A stretch of 64,000 nt of DNA from Liopterus haemorrhoidalis (GCA_963971575.1 OZ020622.1:16246879-16310878), one strand, 5' to 3'; positions 22,781 to 34,403 are shown, counted from the first letter of the stretch. The notes: a model not told the origin generated them from the letters alone. Numbers and translations are program-made.

Positions 22781-23341
22781 AGTTAGTTTTACACAGTTCA
22801 ATTAATTGATCAACAAATTGATCAAGTTTTTTGTCAATTAATTGAAAAATTTATTGGTAACCTTGGGAACAAAAACGTCACTTTACACACATCAATTTAT
22901 TTATCAAGTTTTTTGAAAATTTTTACATTACCAACTGTAAAACATGTTGACATATTTATTAAAATGAAAATATTGAAAAAATCTTCAAAAAATTAAGAGC
23001 TGTGAACAAAAACAAAAGAAATAACCTAGATGATGATAAATTAGAACGGTTGAGGTTATGTTAGATTTGAAACCGAAACAAAAATAATATGTTTCGAGGT
23101 TATACTACAACTAAACAGTTGGCAATATCTTAACAGATAAAAATATACCTGGAATTCCCTAAAAAATTGATGAAAAATTGACGATAAATAGAACTTCTAT
23201 TTTCAAAATAAATTGATCAAATTTTTTGTCAATTAATTGATCAATTAATTGACGAAATTTTTACGCTTTACACATATCAATTAATTGAATGTCAACTTTT
23301 TCAATTAATTGATCAATTAATTGAATCGTGTAAAACCCACT
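22781..23341. mobile_element. 561-bp Harbinger-type MITE with ATTAATTGATCAATT ends
   Basis: AGTTAGTTTTACACAGTTCA at left and TGAATCGTGTAAAACCCACT at right are inverted ends with TTA duplications at 22778-22780 and 23342-23344. Both subterminal zones are packed with palindromic CAATTAATTGATCAATTAAT words. Noncoding. Confidence 0.7.
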
Positions 23342-23409
23342 TTAGTCCAGAATTTGTTGGTATATTTCTACTGAGGATACCAGTAACTGACAAAAATACG
23401 TTGATCAAT

Positions 23410-24635
23410 CGGCCCAATTCTGTAAGCAAGTTACTACAAAAAAGTTACAATAAAAGTTGCTAAATACAAGGTCAGTAACTTTTTTAGCAACTTTAACGAA
23501 ATCCGTATTCTGTAAGAAAAAAGTTACTATGAAATTAGTAACTAGTTGCTAAAAAAGTTATTATGGATAACAACTAACAGAAAGCAGTTGCTACGCTTAG
23601 TAACTTCAAAATAACTTGTTAAAATCGTGAAAAATCGCAATTTTTCTGTTTAATAATAAATTATTTCAAGCATTTGACAATGAAGGGCAACATAGAGACA
23701 ATAATTATAGAAGGATTTTTATTTTATTTTCTGTATAGCACAAAATTCTTCGAGTTCTTTATTTCAATTTCTATTTTTTTTTTTTTTTTTGTTTATTTAC
23801 ATTTGTTTTATAATAGTATAACAGTACAATATTTTTTAAATATATTAACTACGACTGTCAATAGAAGCCGCGCACACAAGGGGGTGGTCGACGAGTTCAG
23901 ACCCCCTCCCCCAAGGATTTGAAAAATCAAATACTTATTTAATAAAAACTAAACAATTGCAAATAGAATCACCTTTTTTATTATTAAAAATTAAATTATA
24001 ATCAAAATTAAATTAATATATAAACCCAGTTATCTCCATAAAAACACAACAATACATTTGTTTTATATTACAGATATTTTTTCGAAATGGACCCTTCCCA
24101 GATCAATGTTCTAAGTGCGCGCCTGTTCAATGGCTATCCGAACTTCTTTAACTGTATTTCACCCAATTCATTTAAATTTGGACTATAACTTGCACCACCA
24201 CAGAGAAAACAATAACCACATAGCACATCACCACAGCACCACCACTCGTTCCTGTCAATTATTTTTTAAACACTCCTATCACCGACCATGACCGGGTTAT
24301 TTGCCAGGAAATTCAACAGAATTTCCATCTGTTTGCAATTCTTTTTCTGATTTTGTTTATAAAACATTTTTCGTTTAACCTCAGAAACTCACAACATAGC
24401 TGTCAAACTCAATTAAAAACGAATACCTCGCCTGCGCAGAACGTAATCTGCTTCTAGCTTCACGGTTCTTTGTAGCAACGTTACTAAATATAACTTGTTA
24501 TAAGAACGTTGCTTGTGCTTATGCTTGGAGAATACCAATTGTTTGGCGATTGATAAGAAAGTTGCTATAAAAGTTATTTCGTAGCAACGTTACTCAGTAG
24601 CAACTAACCTAGTAACTTTTTACAGAATCGGGCCG
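23410..24635. mobile_element. 1.2-kb element, CGGCCC ends, 3-bp duplication
   Basis: CGGCCCAATTCTGTAA at left and TTACAGAATCGGGCCG at right are inverted; AAT flanks each side (23407-23409, 24636-24638). GTTACT/AGTAAC words are repeated in both subterminal regions. A 3-bp duplication suggests a Harbinger-related element although the target is not TWA. A small plus-strand frame begins MDPSQINVLSARLFNG (24087), unrecognised. Confidence 0.6.
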
Positions 24636-24638
24636 AAT

Positions 24639-25204
24639 GTCACCTTAATCGATATTTTACTATAATCAAATGTCAACGTACATTTTATACAGCGATTTTC
24701 CTTATATTACAAGTGCTTATCATCGATGGATGTGGCGAAGAGTTTGTCTCGAATAATTTAATTTTGTCGGACAATTTCGTCATTTCGATTCGCTATCATA
24801 TGTTTCTCAGCCACAATTTCCGACGACGTTCAAGTTATCTTTGCCCTTCGGTGGTGAATAGCTATTCACCACCACATCTAGCGTTGACCAATTTCTGAAT
24901 ATATGTATGTATCATTTAATTCACAATATTGTTGACGATTAGTGGCTACTTTCATTTGCAGCTGTAAAGCATTCTTCGACAGGTCGCCTTTCCATTTGCT
25001 CTCTTGATTATTCCAATGGATCTTTTACCTGTTTACTGCCATTCCGTTATCTTCTTACTTCCATGACCAACATCTCGATGCAAAGGAGGCTCGTCTAACT
25101 TCATTTTACTATGGCAGTGTTGTATTAAGTTGTATGACATTGTTGTTATAGGTTCAAGCAAAGAATTACAGGATATATTGAACAGGTTTACAACAACTAT
25201 CTAA
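24639..25204. other. No secure gene; faint non-LTR tail on minus strand
   Basis: The minus strand at about 24890-25040 reads KWKGDLSKNALQL then QQYCELNDTYIQKL, loosely like the W-x-D-D-x C-terminal motif of RTE elements. Too short and degraded to be sure. Confidence 0.25.
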
Positions 25205-25456
25205 AGCGGAGTCCACACTATGCCCCTGTTTGCCAGTTGGCAAGGCCATTTGGCAATACCAGAAGTAATGTAGACGTGACTGTTGGCACATGCTATCGTG
25301 CCAGTGGCAAGCCAACAAGAATCGCTCGAGTGTCGGTCTCCGTCAAAGAAAGCCGATAAGAACGAAGAGTGGGGACGTGCCAACCACTGGCATCACGCGG
25401 CTTTAGGCTTAAATTCGGGTTGTGATTCAGACGCAGATGAGCAACGTTGTTTATAG

Positions 25457-25579
25457 ATGGAGTGGACAAACGAAAAAGTGCTTAATTTGATCGATTTATA
25501 CCGAGATCGTCCTGTGTTGTGGGACTGTCGTTTAAAGGACTATAAAAAAAGGACTATATCGTTTAAAGGTTTGCTTTGA
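25457..25579 (+). pseudogene. MADF-domain accessory protein, N-terminal fragment
   Basis: Reads MEWTNEKVLNLIDLYRDRPV LWDCRLKDYK, matching the start of a MADF (SANT-like) DNA-binding domain, then ten or so unrelated residues to TGA. PIF/Harbinger elements usually encode such a second protein with their transposase. The rest was removed by the internal deletion. Confidence 0.75.
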
Positions 25580-25963
25580 AATCTTGAACATGTAACTTAA
25601 CGAATGGTAGGAATCTCCTGTCGCAAGGAATCGCAAAGTAACCGCTAGGCGTTTATGGGCAGGAATAGCTCTTCTGAATGACGTATCTTCCTTCTTGATA
25701 TTTGGTGCAACCAAATTTAGAAGAACTTCAAAATCGCTACTCATTCGAAATAAGTTTTTGAAACCACATCCTCTGTACTCGAGATTCAATTCGTCCACAT
25801 CGTCCAATACTAAATCCTTCATTAAGTCACGTGCTCCATATCGTGATCTACTTTGAAGACTTGGACGCACCCAAAACTGTTTGCGCAGTTTGCGTATTTT
25901 TTCTTCACTGTCAAGTATGATAAAAGCAGCTGAAGCAATTAGTAAATCCTCCTCGGTGAACAT
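25532..25963 (-). pseudogene. Harbinger transposase, N-terminal fragment
   Basis: From ATG at 25963 the frame gives 143 codons. Residues 60-80 (ELNLEYRGCGFKNLFRMSSD) and 105-130 (HKRLAVTLRFLATGDSYHSL then SYMFKISKQT) are the conserved pre-catalytic part of DDE_Tnp_4/PIF-Harbinger transposases. The whole DDE catalytic region is absent because of the deletion; the last dozen residues are out-of-context sequence. Confidence 0.85.
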
Positions 25964-26087
25964 TGTGCGACTGAACTAAATGCCAACACAGATGTGGACG
26001 TTTTCACAGCCACTGGCATTGCCACTTTGGCTTTGCCAACTGGCTTTGCCAACTGGCAAACAGCGGCATAGTGGGGATGCGCCTTAA

Positions 26088-27730
26088 GAATACTGCTTAA
26101 TTAATGATTTAAAAAACACCAGCCATGAAATAGACCAAAATACGCCAAATTTGCACTGCTTCCATCTCCTCCATATCCAACTTAAATGTCTTGCCTCTCA
26201 AACATTCCTTTACCCCTTAAAGAGAACTTGGGAGGTAAGAAATTCAAGTCGCATTCGACTTGAATAAGAAGGGGATAGAAGCGGGGCAAATTTGGCTTCG
26301 TAGGCAACCTAAAACTTTTTCTCTATCGGTATTCACAAGTTGCACGAGTGTTGGGATCAGACGTAGATCCAGAAGGGAGGATCAAGAGCCCCTCCCCCCA
26401 AGCTAAAAAACACGTGTTTTTAGGGAACACACTTGAGCTGTCACTTTTTCACTTGAGTTTTAGAGCTCATGTGCCTTTTTTGTAGTCATCACTTGTATTT
26501 TGGAAGCGAGGACCTTTTTTTAATCATCACTTGTATTTTGGAAGCGACGACCTTTTTCTTGTCATCCTTTGCATTTTGGAAGCGAGGACCTTTTTTTGTC
26601 ATCACTTGTATTTTAAAAGCGAGGACCTTTTTTGCTATCACTTGTATTTTGGAAACTAGGACCTTATTTTTTTTGGTCATCACTTGCATTTTGGATTACA
26701 TCATTTGAATTTTGAAGGTAAAGTCCTTTTTTGTTTTTGGTCCACGAATTGAGGGTATCTATATAACGTTTTGACTATTTTTTAGCATATTAGTTGGTCT
26801 GCCTATCTGTCGGTCCGTCGATACGTGTAGAGCGAATTTGGCTAAACTGATTTTTATGAAACTATATTTAAGCATTTAACTTCAATACCACTATTTTATC
26901 AACTTTTGCTAAAAATCTGTCAACCGGAAGTGGAAGTTTATTCGTGTCAGTTTCTTGTAAGTTTTTTGCGAATATTTCGTAACAAATATTCCGAAAAACT
27001 ATTGAAAGAAATTTGCTGTTCAACATAAGATTAGTAACATTTATTTATTCATCTTTTATTAAGGTCCAGTTGCTAAAGTTAAATGTTAAACCTCGATATG
27101 TTTTTGTATGTTGTTTTAACGCGATTTAGACATAACTCGAGTTAAGACGATCCTACATTGTTCACGCAAGGAGATCAGTATATGTATTTGTAAATAATGT
27201 ATACAGGGTTATGAATTTAGAAAAAATTACACAGCAAAATCAATAAATAATGTATTATCTACATACATTTTTATTAGATTTTGATCGATTGAATAGCCTG
27301 ATTAAAATATGTCTAATTATTAAATGTTATAAAATCTCGCGTATGTAGTTTTTGCCCATACAATGCAACTGATTTAAAATCAAACAAAAATATATGTCGA
27401 GATAATTAAGTGATCGATCCACGGAGATAAGTTTTTAAAAAACAATCTTTATTTTATTACATTGAAGTTGAATGTAAAAACTACAACTAAACTTATCTCT
27501 AACATGTATTCTAAGATTCTAAATTCATTCTAATCTGTTACATTGCAAAACATGATCTTTTTATATGATAATGTTGGGTGCTGAGTCGGCAAGGTCTCCG
27601 ATGGCTGAGACGGTATGTAACTAGATCATATATTATTTGTTGATTCGGTTGTATTATTTTTTCCAAATTTGTAACCCTTTATGATTTATTTACAAATACA
27701 GTGGATTGCTTGCGTGTACAGAGTAGGGTA
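26088..27730. repeat. No gene; minisatellite and HINE-like fragment
   Basis: 26480-26725 holds six or seven units of the GCGAGGACCTTTTTTT plus CATCACTTGTATTTTGGA minisatellite, after a hAT-like start CAGACGTAGATCCAG at 26358 whose partner end is missing. 26742-26990 is a piece of the HINE-like repeat. The rest is A+T-rich with no coding signal. Confidence 0.55.
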
Positions 27731-28950
27731 GGGATGGGAAATAAGCATCGATGTATCGAAAACATCGATGTTTTTACCATCGATGTTCAGATGGCGATAG
27801 TATCGATAAAACATCGATGTCTACTACCGATATCGATGTTTAAACTTTGAAATTCAGAAACTACTGCTAGAGCGCTGGAATCTTAAAATTTTAATTTTCA
27901 TTAATATTAGTGCACAAAATATAAGCGCCATCTATTGAGAAGTGACATTACCGTTGGCGGCGCTGTAATACAAGGCAATATGGCTGAATTGTCTAGTATT
28001 CAGCTGTGAATATGCTAACAGAGAACAGGTTAATTTAAGCACAGTACATTTTTATTTTATGAAAATGTATCTATCGACGTTCTAACAAAAAATCAACACT
28101 AGAACATATGTAATAATTTCAAACAGTACTACAGTCGCGTAGCACAATATTTGACCACCAGACTGCGTATCCGAGCGTGTCAGTTTTCAATTGTGATATA
28201 ACAATACTAATAGTGGTAGTTCTTATTCTTTTTAGCAGTTAGCAGAATAAGAAAAAAATAAGAAGAAACTTCTAATTTTTGCAAACAATGCAACGACCAA
28301 CGACGCTAACAAACTTGTTGGTTTTTGAGTCTTGTTGACACTTTCCCAGTTGTTATTCCTCCAATCCCTGGAATTACCGTATTGGGAAATATAATTATAA
28401 TTTATTTATCAATAAAACTATTATTAGGATAATTATATTGTAATGTTAGTGTGAAATTAATGCTATGTTAGTGTTATAAAAAATGTAATATGTATTTAAA
28501 TTAAAAAAGTAAAAAAAAAAAAATGTGTATGACAGTATGTTATTTGTATGTTAAATAATATAAAATTAACATTAAGATTACTATATTAGTATTATAATAA
28601 AATGCAATATTTCATTTTACAAATGTAAAAATAGTAGGAACAAATTAGGATTATTATATTGGATAATGTTAATGTGAAATTAATTACTATTAAAAAAGAA
28701 TATTTCTATTTAAAAATCTAATAAATGCTTTTTGTGTATTATAAGTTACTGTTTTTCGTATTTTATCTTTACATTATTAAATAAAACCTATATAATATAA
28801 ATAAATAGCTTTTTTTAATATTAATAAAACATCGATGTATCGGAAACATCGATGTTTTTCTTTCGATGTTTTTTCAACATCGATAGTAAGGCGCCGATGT
28901 TACATCGATGTTAAACATCGATGTTTTGCCTTCGATGTACAACCCTAATG
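27731..28950. mobile_element. Element with ATCGATG palindrome ends (hAT-like)
   Basis: The left begins near TAGGGATGGGAAATAAGCAT and the right ends near GTACAACCCTA; both have the TAGGGNTG look of hAT ends. About a dozen ACATCGATGTT-type palindromes cluster within 130 bp of either end. The middle (27936-28230) matches 49411-50222 apart from a segment missing here. An 8-bp duplication was not found. Confidence 0.5.
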
Positions 28951-28954
28951 TTAA

Positions 28955-29619
28955 ATAACCTCATTGAAATTTATCAAATGGATGAGCGCGCTCGACATGT
29001 GGCAAAGCCAACTGAAATTTTTGATTTAGTTTTCAAATTTGAAAACAAACATGTATCTTATTTGAATACTTATTCTGTGGTAACGGTCGGTTCTGTGGTG
29101 GGCACAGTTGATTTGTTAAACTATTATTTCGACAGCATCCTTCCTAAAAATATTATTAATGATTTCAGGAATACATTATATTTTCTATATTTGCAACATT
29201 TTCGTTACTTATTTCACCTTATCATTTGTAAAACCCACCCATAGGATTTATCCAAATCCTTAATTAAACAATATTTTCTCCTTATCAATAAAAATATAAC
29301 AAAGATAACGTTTATCAGTAGTGTATTAGTTTTTATTCGTGGCCTGGTTGTCCTCGTCTAGGTGTTTAGGTGGAATATCCGATACCTTAGCTGACCTGAC
29401 GGAAATGTCAGGGAGTGTACCTCCATGACATGCCGACTGTACAAGGTGTGTCACAAAGACAGTCGCAATCAGCAAAGTGCCACGATAACAAACAGACTTA
29501 AAAAAAGATTAATTATTATATACATTGTCATACAGATATAGATATATTTTACTGCCATGGATTTTGGATTTATAAAAATAGAATGTTTATTTTTGGATAC
29601 TACACTATCGAAAAATTAA
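28955..29619. other. No secure gene
   Basis: A 107-codon frame (28921-29244) is chimeric: its middle (GGTCGGTTCTGTGGTGGGCA) is the end of the HINE-like repeat. The short run MDERARHVAKPTEIFDLVFK before it is unrecognised. Confidence 0.35.
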
Positions 29620-29985
29620 AAGTAAAAGCAAAAAATTGATGTGAAGTGTGAATTTTCACACATTGCAGGGTTTCGCAGGAATATAATAATAAGTGAAGGC
29701 ATGCCGCTGAGTGTGTAGAACAAATTTTGCTTTGTAGTAATCACGGAAAAATGAACGATATTTTTAAAATAATTTATCGTTTGTTAATCTAAGAACTTTA
29801 AAAAGAAATTTTATATTACAATATTTTTTTTGTTAATTTTAATTCATATACCTAATACCATTATTTAGGTTTCTAAATATGTACAATATTTTTTTTTTTT
29901 ATATATAGCAAGGTTCATTAAGATTGCGCCTATGACTTCCATTGGTTGTTTTAAGTCATATGCTCTGCCCTTCTGGTTTCGTATA

Positions 29986-30870
29986 CCTTTATTTATTTAT
30001 TTATTTATTTGGAACATATACAGGACTAGCCCAGTAAAATGTTCACTAAGAAAATACAAAAAAACACAAATTTTCTACACAATTTACAATTATAAATAGT
30101 ATATCTTAATACATAATTGGATACGTACAAATATCTGTGATAACATTTTTTTTTTTTTCGATTTTCCTAAAATAAAATAAATTCTGTATTTTTAATCTAC
30201 ACAAATTCATGAATGAATATATTAATATTAGCACCAAAAACATCAAAGCCAAGAAAAAGATTATTATAGGTATAACAGAGACGAATAACGGGAGAATTTT
30301 GATATGAATTAGTGTTTGCAAAGGGTATATTGAGTAGAGGAACATTGTAACTGAATAAAGTAACTATGTCATTACAATTTATCAACCTGTTAAGGATTTT
30401 AAACAGCATTTTCATGTCAGGCAAAATACGACGGTTCTTTAAAGTTAATAATTGGAACTCACAACAACGGTTATGATAATCCGTACAGAATAAACTATTC
30501 TTAAAACAAAGGTATTTAACAAAAAAAAATTGAATTCTTTCTAACTTGTTAATGTAAATTTCGTATGAGGGATTTCAAATTGCAGAGGCAAATTGAATGT
30601 TACTTAAAACGTAAGCAAAATATAATGATTTTAATGCAGCTACTGATTTAAAATCTTGTGTTGATCTAATCACGAAACCTAACATTTTAAAAGATTTAGC
30701 TGCAATGTTGTTAATGTGGGGTTCAAAAGTTAATTTGGAGTCAAATAGTATTCCCAAATCTTTAACAACATCAGATCTTGAGATACGAGTGCCATTAAAA
30801 TTATAGTCATAAGTTCTAGTATTTTTATTTCTTGTAAAAGTTATTACTGTGCACTTGTCATTTTACATGA
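29986..30870 (-). mobile_element. CR1-like non-LTR retrotransposon, 5-prime truncated
   Basis: The minus-strand element ends in a TTTA-unit tail (29987-30012 on plus), as in CR1-type elements with short repeats at the 3-prime end. It begins inside the RT domain, the usual result of aborted reverse transcription. Confidence 0.7.
30190..30866 (-). pseudogene. CR1-like reverse transcriptase C-terminus
   Basis: Reading downward from 30866: KCTVITFTRNKNTRTYDYNF, then VKDLGILFDSKLTFEPHINN, FKMLGFVIRSTQDFKS and ALKSLYFAYVLSNIQFASAI, i.e. RT thumb-region motifs of Jockey/CR1 elements. One stop and at least one frame change follow, and the FCTDYHNRCCEF and LLNIPFANTNSYQN blocks continue it. The catalytic YADD lies upstream and was never copied. 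Confidence 0.75.
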
Positions 30871-31069
30871 CACATAGAATGAAAATATAATTCCAACAAT
30901 TCCAAATGTTTATTAAATTTACGCTCTTAAAAATTAAATGCAACATTTGCCAAAATATAACTAGAATTTTTCACAAAATAATTTAAACAAAATAAAAATG
31001 GAAAAAAGAAACAAAAAATATAATTGTCTCCTTGGAGAGCATTTCCAGTGGGAGGGATGAACTCTTAGG

Positions 31070-31357
31070 CAGAGTCGTAGGAACGGGTTGGCATCGGAAA
31101 ACTTGCCCGGGGCGCGAGATTTGATGAGGGACGCCATTGTGTATACTTGGTCATTAAAAGCGGAGGTGAGGACCTTTTTTCCTCATCAACTTAGATTTGG
31201 CGGGTGAGGACTTTTTTTCTCTCACCACTTGGATTTGGTGGGTAATGACTTTTTTTTTGCTCATCACTTGGATTTAGCGTGTAAGAACCTTTTTTTTTTG
31301 TTTAATCAATAATTTACTTTATTTGCCAAGGGCGCCAAATACATTGATACGGCTCTG
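31070..31357. mobile_element. hAT MITE with CAGAGTCGTAGG end
   Basis: Ends CAGAGTCGTAGGAACG and ATTGATACGGCTCTG; flanks CTCTTAGG (31062-31069) and CGCTTAGG (31358-31365) match at 7 of 8. The interior has three GGTGAGGACCTTTTTT-type minisatellite units. The right duplication overlaps the first bases of the Harbinger MITE next to it. Confidence 0.82.
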
Positions 31358-31363
31358 CGCTTA

Positions 31364-31499
31364 GGGCCGGTTTCTGAAAGCTTAGCTTAGTTTAATCTTT
31401 TGGTTAAACTCGGTTACAATATAACAATCCCATAAGTAACCATAGCAACCATTTTCTAACTATTTGGTTGTAGTTAACTAAGCTTTCAGAAACCGGCCC
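31364..31499. mobile_element. 136-bp PIF/Harbinger MITE
   Basis: GGGCCGGTTTCTGAAAGCTT and AAGCTTTCAGAAACCGGCCC are perfect inverted ends with TTA at 31361-31363 and 31500-31502. Confidence 0.9.
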
Positions 31500-31502
31500 T
31501 TA

Positions 31503-32443
31503 AATTTTGCTTTCAGCAACACAAGACAAAGAGAACTGGAACGTTGTAGGCGAGACTTTTGCCCAAAGTTGGGATTTAAAGGCTGGTATTATTATTATTA
31601 TTTATTATAATACAGTTCTTTGACACGCATCCAGTAAAAATAATCAAGCTATAAAAGAATGTTGTCTCAAACTAAGTACCTACGAAACCCTGATGTGTAA
31701 GAAGATTACCGTTTCATTTTTTTTTTTTTTTTGTTTGTAGTTGTAACGCAATCTCAATATAATCAATGTTTTATCATTATGACAATAACTGATACCGAGT
31801 TTTTGTCTTTATATCCAAACAAGTATGACGTACAACTTTCTTATAGTATTTCTTGTTTTCTGTTTATTTGTTCCTGTCAAATTTATTTTTATATAAAAAT
31901 GTAACGAATTCCTTATAGATTAGTATCACGGTTAATTTTTAAAAACTAATTTCCTGCAATGCAGGTTGCATCGAACAAACTGGAGCAACAGATAAAAAAG
32001 CAAAATAAAATAAAAATATGTCAAGTGTAAATTTTTAAACATTTCAGGGTTTTGTAAGAGTTTAGTAATTAATTATGGGTACATATTAAAAATGAAAAGC
32101 GTTTTAATATAGCTATTCAGTTCTCTAGTCAGTAAGATAAATATTGTACATATTAAAAATCATAAATTTCAATAAAATCTTAAAGAAATTAATCAATTTT
32201 TTTTTCGAAAAATCAATGTTATCAAAAATTCCTGTTGAACAATCTAAGTTCCCATCAATGTATATTATTGAGAATTTTTTCAGATTTTTAGATCAACTCC
32301 TCTAAAAAATATGATGGTTGCAAAAGAAAGGCACTATTTTGTTTCCTTTGTTCGTTATTTGGTGGAGAAAATTAAGGCAGAAGTTGAGTCTGAAAGTTTC
32401 ATTTCATTTCATTGTAAGTATTCTTGAACAAAAATAAATGTTC
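31503..32443. other. No gene seen; R1-like piece
   Basis: 31,990-32,290 is a diverged partial R1 copy (TTTTTAAACATTTCAGGG; AATTCCTGTTGAACAATC). The remainder is A+T-rich and noncoding. Confidence 0.4.
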
Positions 32444-32451
32444 ATCTAGAC

Positions 32452-32751
32452 CAGTGTTTCTCAACAGGTGAACAGGTGGTCCGCGGACCACCAGTCGTCC
32501 CCTGACAAATTTTAGTGGTCCGTGAAAGTTTTTATGTGTTTTTTACAGTTTTTCTTTAAATTTTTTATGCACATTTTTGTTTGTTTTCTAAACTTTCTGT
32601 GATTTTCTACAAATAAAATAAATGTATTTAGTAGCACATAAAATATATTTGTTTTCTTGCAAAAAATGAACCAACAATTAATATTAGCGGTCCGCGTCAG
32701 AAAATTATATATTATACTGGTCCGCGGTTCGTTTTGGGTTGAGAAACACTG
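32452..32751. mobile_element. 300-bp hAT MITE, CAGTGTTTCTCAAC ends
   Basis: CAGTGTTTCTCAACAGG and GGTTGAGAAACACTG are inverted ends, flanked by perfect ATCTAGAC (32444-32451, 32752-32759). GGTCCGCGGACC and GGTCCGCG words sit just inside. The downstream duplication is immediately followed by a second hAT. Confidence 0.93.
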
Positions 32752-32759
32752 ATCTAGAC

Positions 32760-33604
32760 CAACGGTGGGCAACTTCCGGCCCGCGTAAAGTTCCAAACCG
32801 GCCCGCGTAAAGTTCCAAACCGGCCCGCGAGATCTTTAGAAGAAATTATAAATAAATATTGTTAAAAACAAAAATTTGAAAGAATAATTTGGTTAGTACC
32901 TAACATAACGAAAAAGGAGAGATTTACAGTTTAATTTTCGATATAATTCGTCTTATTTAAATTAAACTTATTATTTTCATTTATTGAATTCGTCCTTTTC
33001 CATCACTGAAATCGAAAATGTTCCAGAAATGTTTCAAATGGAACTTTTGGATCTCAAAGAGAGGGCAGATTTAAGAGAAACATTTAATTTGACAACTTTG
33101 CACGAGTTTTATAAAAATCTGCCGGCTGAAGAATTTCCGAATTTAGTTGATAATGAGAAGTACATTTACTCCTTATTTGGCTCAAAATATTGATGTGAAC
33201 TGCTATTCTCCAAGATGAAGTATCTAAATCGAAGTACAGAACTTCAATAACTGATACGGGTTTGGAAAACATCTTGCGTTTAAACACTACACAAATCGAA
33301 CCGGACATTGAATTGCTATCAAAATCTATACAGCACCAGAAGTCGCATTAATTAAAATTTGTTTTCATTTATATTTATTGTTTTGTGATTAATACTCATT
33401 TTATTCATTTCTTTGTAATTTGTTATAAATGATAAGAGAAATAAATTATAATACTTAATAAACTTTGTTTTATTATTGTATTTTATATTTTCAGAAACAA
33501 AAAAAAATACAAGTAACAAAAATGTGTCCATTAACTACTACAGCCCGCGGACGAAACGTAAATCTTATTCTGGACCGTGTCTTACAAAAGGTTGCCCATC
33601 CCTG
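32760..33604 (+). mobile_element. 845-bp hAT element in the adjacent target copy
   Basis: CAACGGTGGGCAACTTCCGG at left and GGTTGCCCATCCCTG at right; flanks ATCTAGAC (32752-32759) and ATCTAGAG (33605-33612). GGCCCGCGTAAAGTTCCAAACC is partly duplicated near the left end. It retains the transposase 3-prime end only. Confidence 0.88.
32984..33351 (+). pseudogene. hAT transposase C-terminal dimerisation region
   Basis: The frame ENVPEMFQMELLDLKERADL then EFYKNLPAEEFPNLVDNEKY IYSLFGSKY leads, after a stop at 33193, to CELLFSKMKYLNRS and, after a frameshift near 33248, to LENILRLNTTQIEPDIELLS and the terminal KSH-stop. These are the ordered C-terminal blocks (including the CExxFS motif) of BED-finger hAT transposases of the kind domesticated in animals. 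The catalytic N-terminal two thirds are missing. Dead. Confidence 0.85.
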
Positions 33605-33612
33605 ATCTAGAG

Positions 33613-34403
33613 TACACGTATACTTTTAATTTATATAAACCAGTGTTGTAGTCGTAAAGTTAGCAGAGGGTTCACTGTACATATATCATAAAAACCAGAG
33701 ACTATACGGCCTCGATTTCTTCGAAAAAGAAGATACACAGCTTTTGTTCAACACATCGAAATTTAAAAAAGCATAGGGGTGTACGGTAATCATTCTAAAC
33801 AAAGTAGAGGATGTACACCGTATGCTAGCGATACCCTCCACTACACCCCTATATATAACCTATAATAACTTGTGCCTATAAAAGTGACAACCTCCACATT
33901 TCTACTGCACGAGCCGCCACTGTTCACCACGCATACAAGATTAAAATTCTCAGAAGTTGGAAAATAAAATTCTACAAATATGATATATTGTTATGTACTC
34001 ATCTTTTCACAATCGAAAATAAGTTCCGTCTTTGTTTACTTATATTAATACTATAACTCAATGTTTATGATGCAGTTAAAAATTTATTGTGCATTGAATA
34101 TTACAAATATATTTACGTCAGATCTAGCCGACTGGGATAACGTGGAAAGCACGAATAGGCTAACTTGTCATTACAAATAATCTCATTTCGAATCCCAATT
34201 TGAGCTTATATGTAATCTGTAAGTACTATAATCGAATTACAGAAAAGTTTGAATTACAGATTACAAATTTGATTAACAAATGCTTGAGGACTCTAGCTGG
34301 AATATATTGGTCAAACACCTTAGCCAATAAAGATTAAAGATCTATGGCAACTCACAAACCAAACAGAAATAATGGTGCAATTTTTTGCAACCAGTAGCGA
34401 ACC
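33613..34403. other. No gene; one tRNA-like SINE head
   Basis: 34128-34200 on plus has an A-box-like TAGCCGACTGGGATAAC and B-box-like TTTCGAATCCC, so is a probable SINE head. Otherwise there is no recognisable content. Confidence 0.4.

Larger units (their letters stand above)
25205..26084. mobile_element. PIF/Harbinger element, internally deleted
   Basis: Ends of about 40 bp (AGCGGAGTCCACACTATGCC at left; GGCATAGTGGGGATGCGCCT at right, with TTTGCCAGTTGGCAA just inside each) are flanked by TAA (25202-25204, 26085-26087). It carries the start of a MADF-type ORF on plus and the N-terminal part of the transposase on minus, which converge on a deletion junction near 25540-25560, where GGACTATA is repeated. 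Confidence 0.9.
29620..31060. repeat. Dispersed repeat R1, copy 2, split by a retrotransposon
   Basis: Left part 29620-29985 (TTGATGTGAAGTGTGAATTT) and right part 30871-31060 (ACATAGAATGAAAATATAAT) are contiguous in copies 1 and 3; the CR1-like element occupies the gap. The right part ends at the hAT at 31070. Confidence 0.65.

Noticed and set aside
26469..26708. Frame with repeated ITCILE/TFFF units (and a similar one at 14669-14884 and 45015-45365)
   Set aside because: These are translations of the GGACCT minisatellite, open on both strands, with no conserved start or stop.
28921..29244. A 107-residue host protein
   Set aside because: The frame begins in the palindromic terminus of one element and contains the HINE end; it is chimeric repeat sequence.
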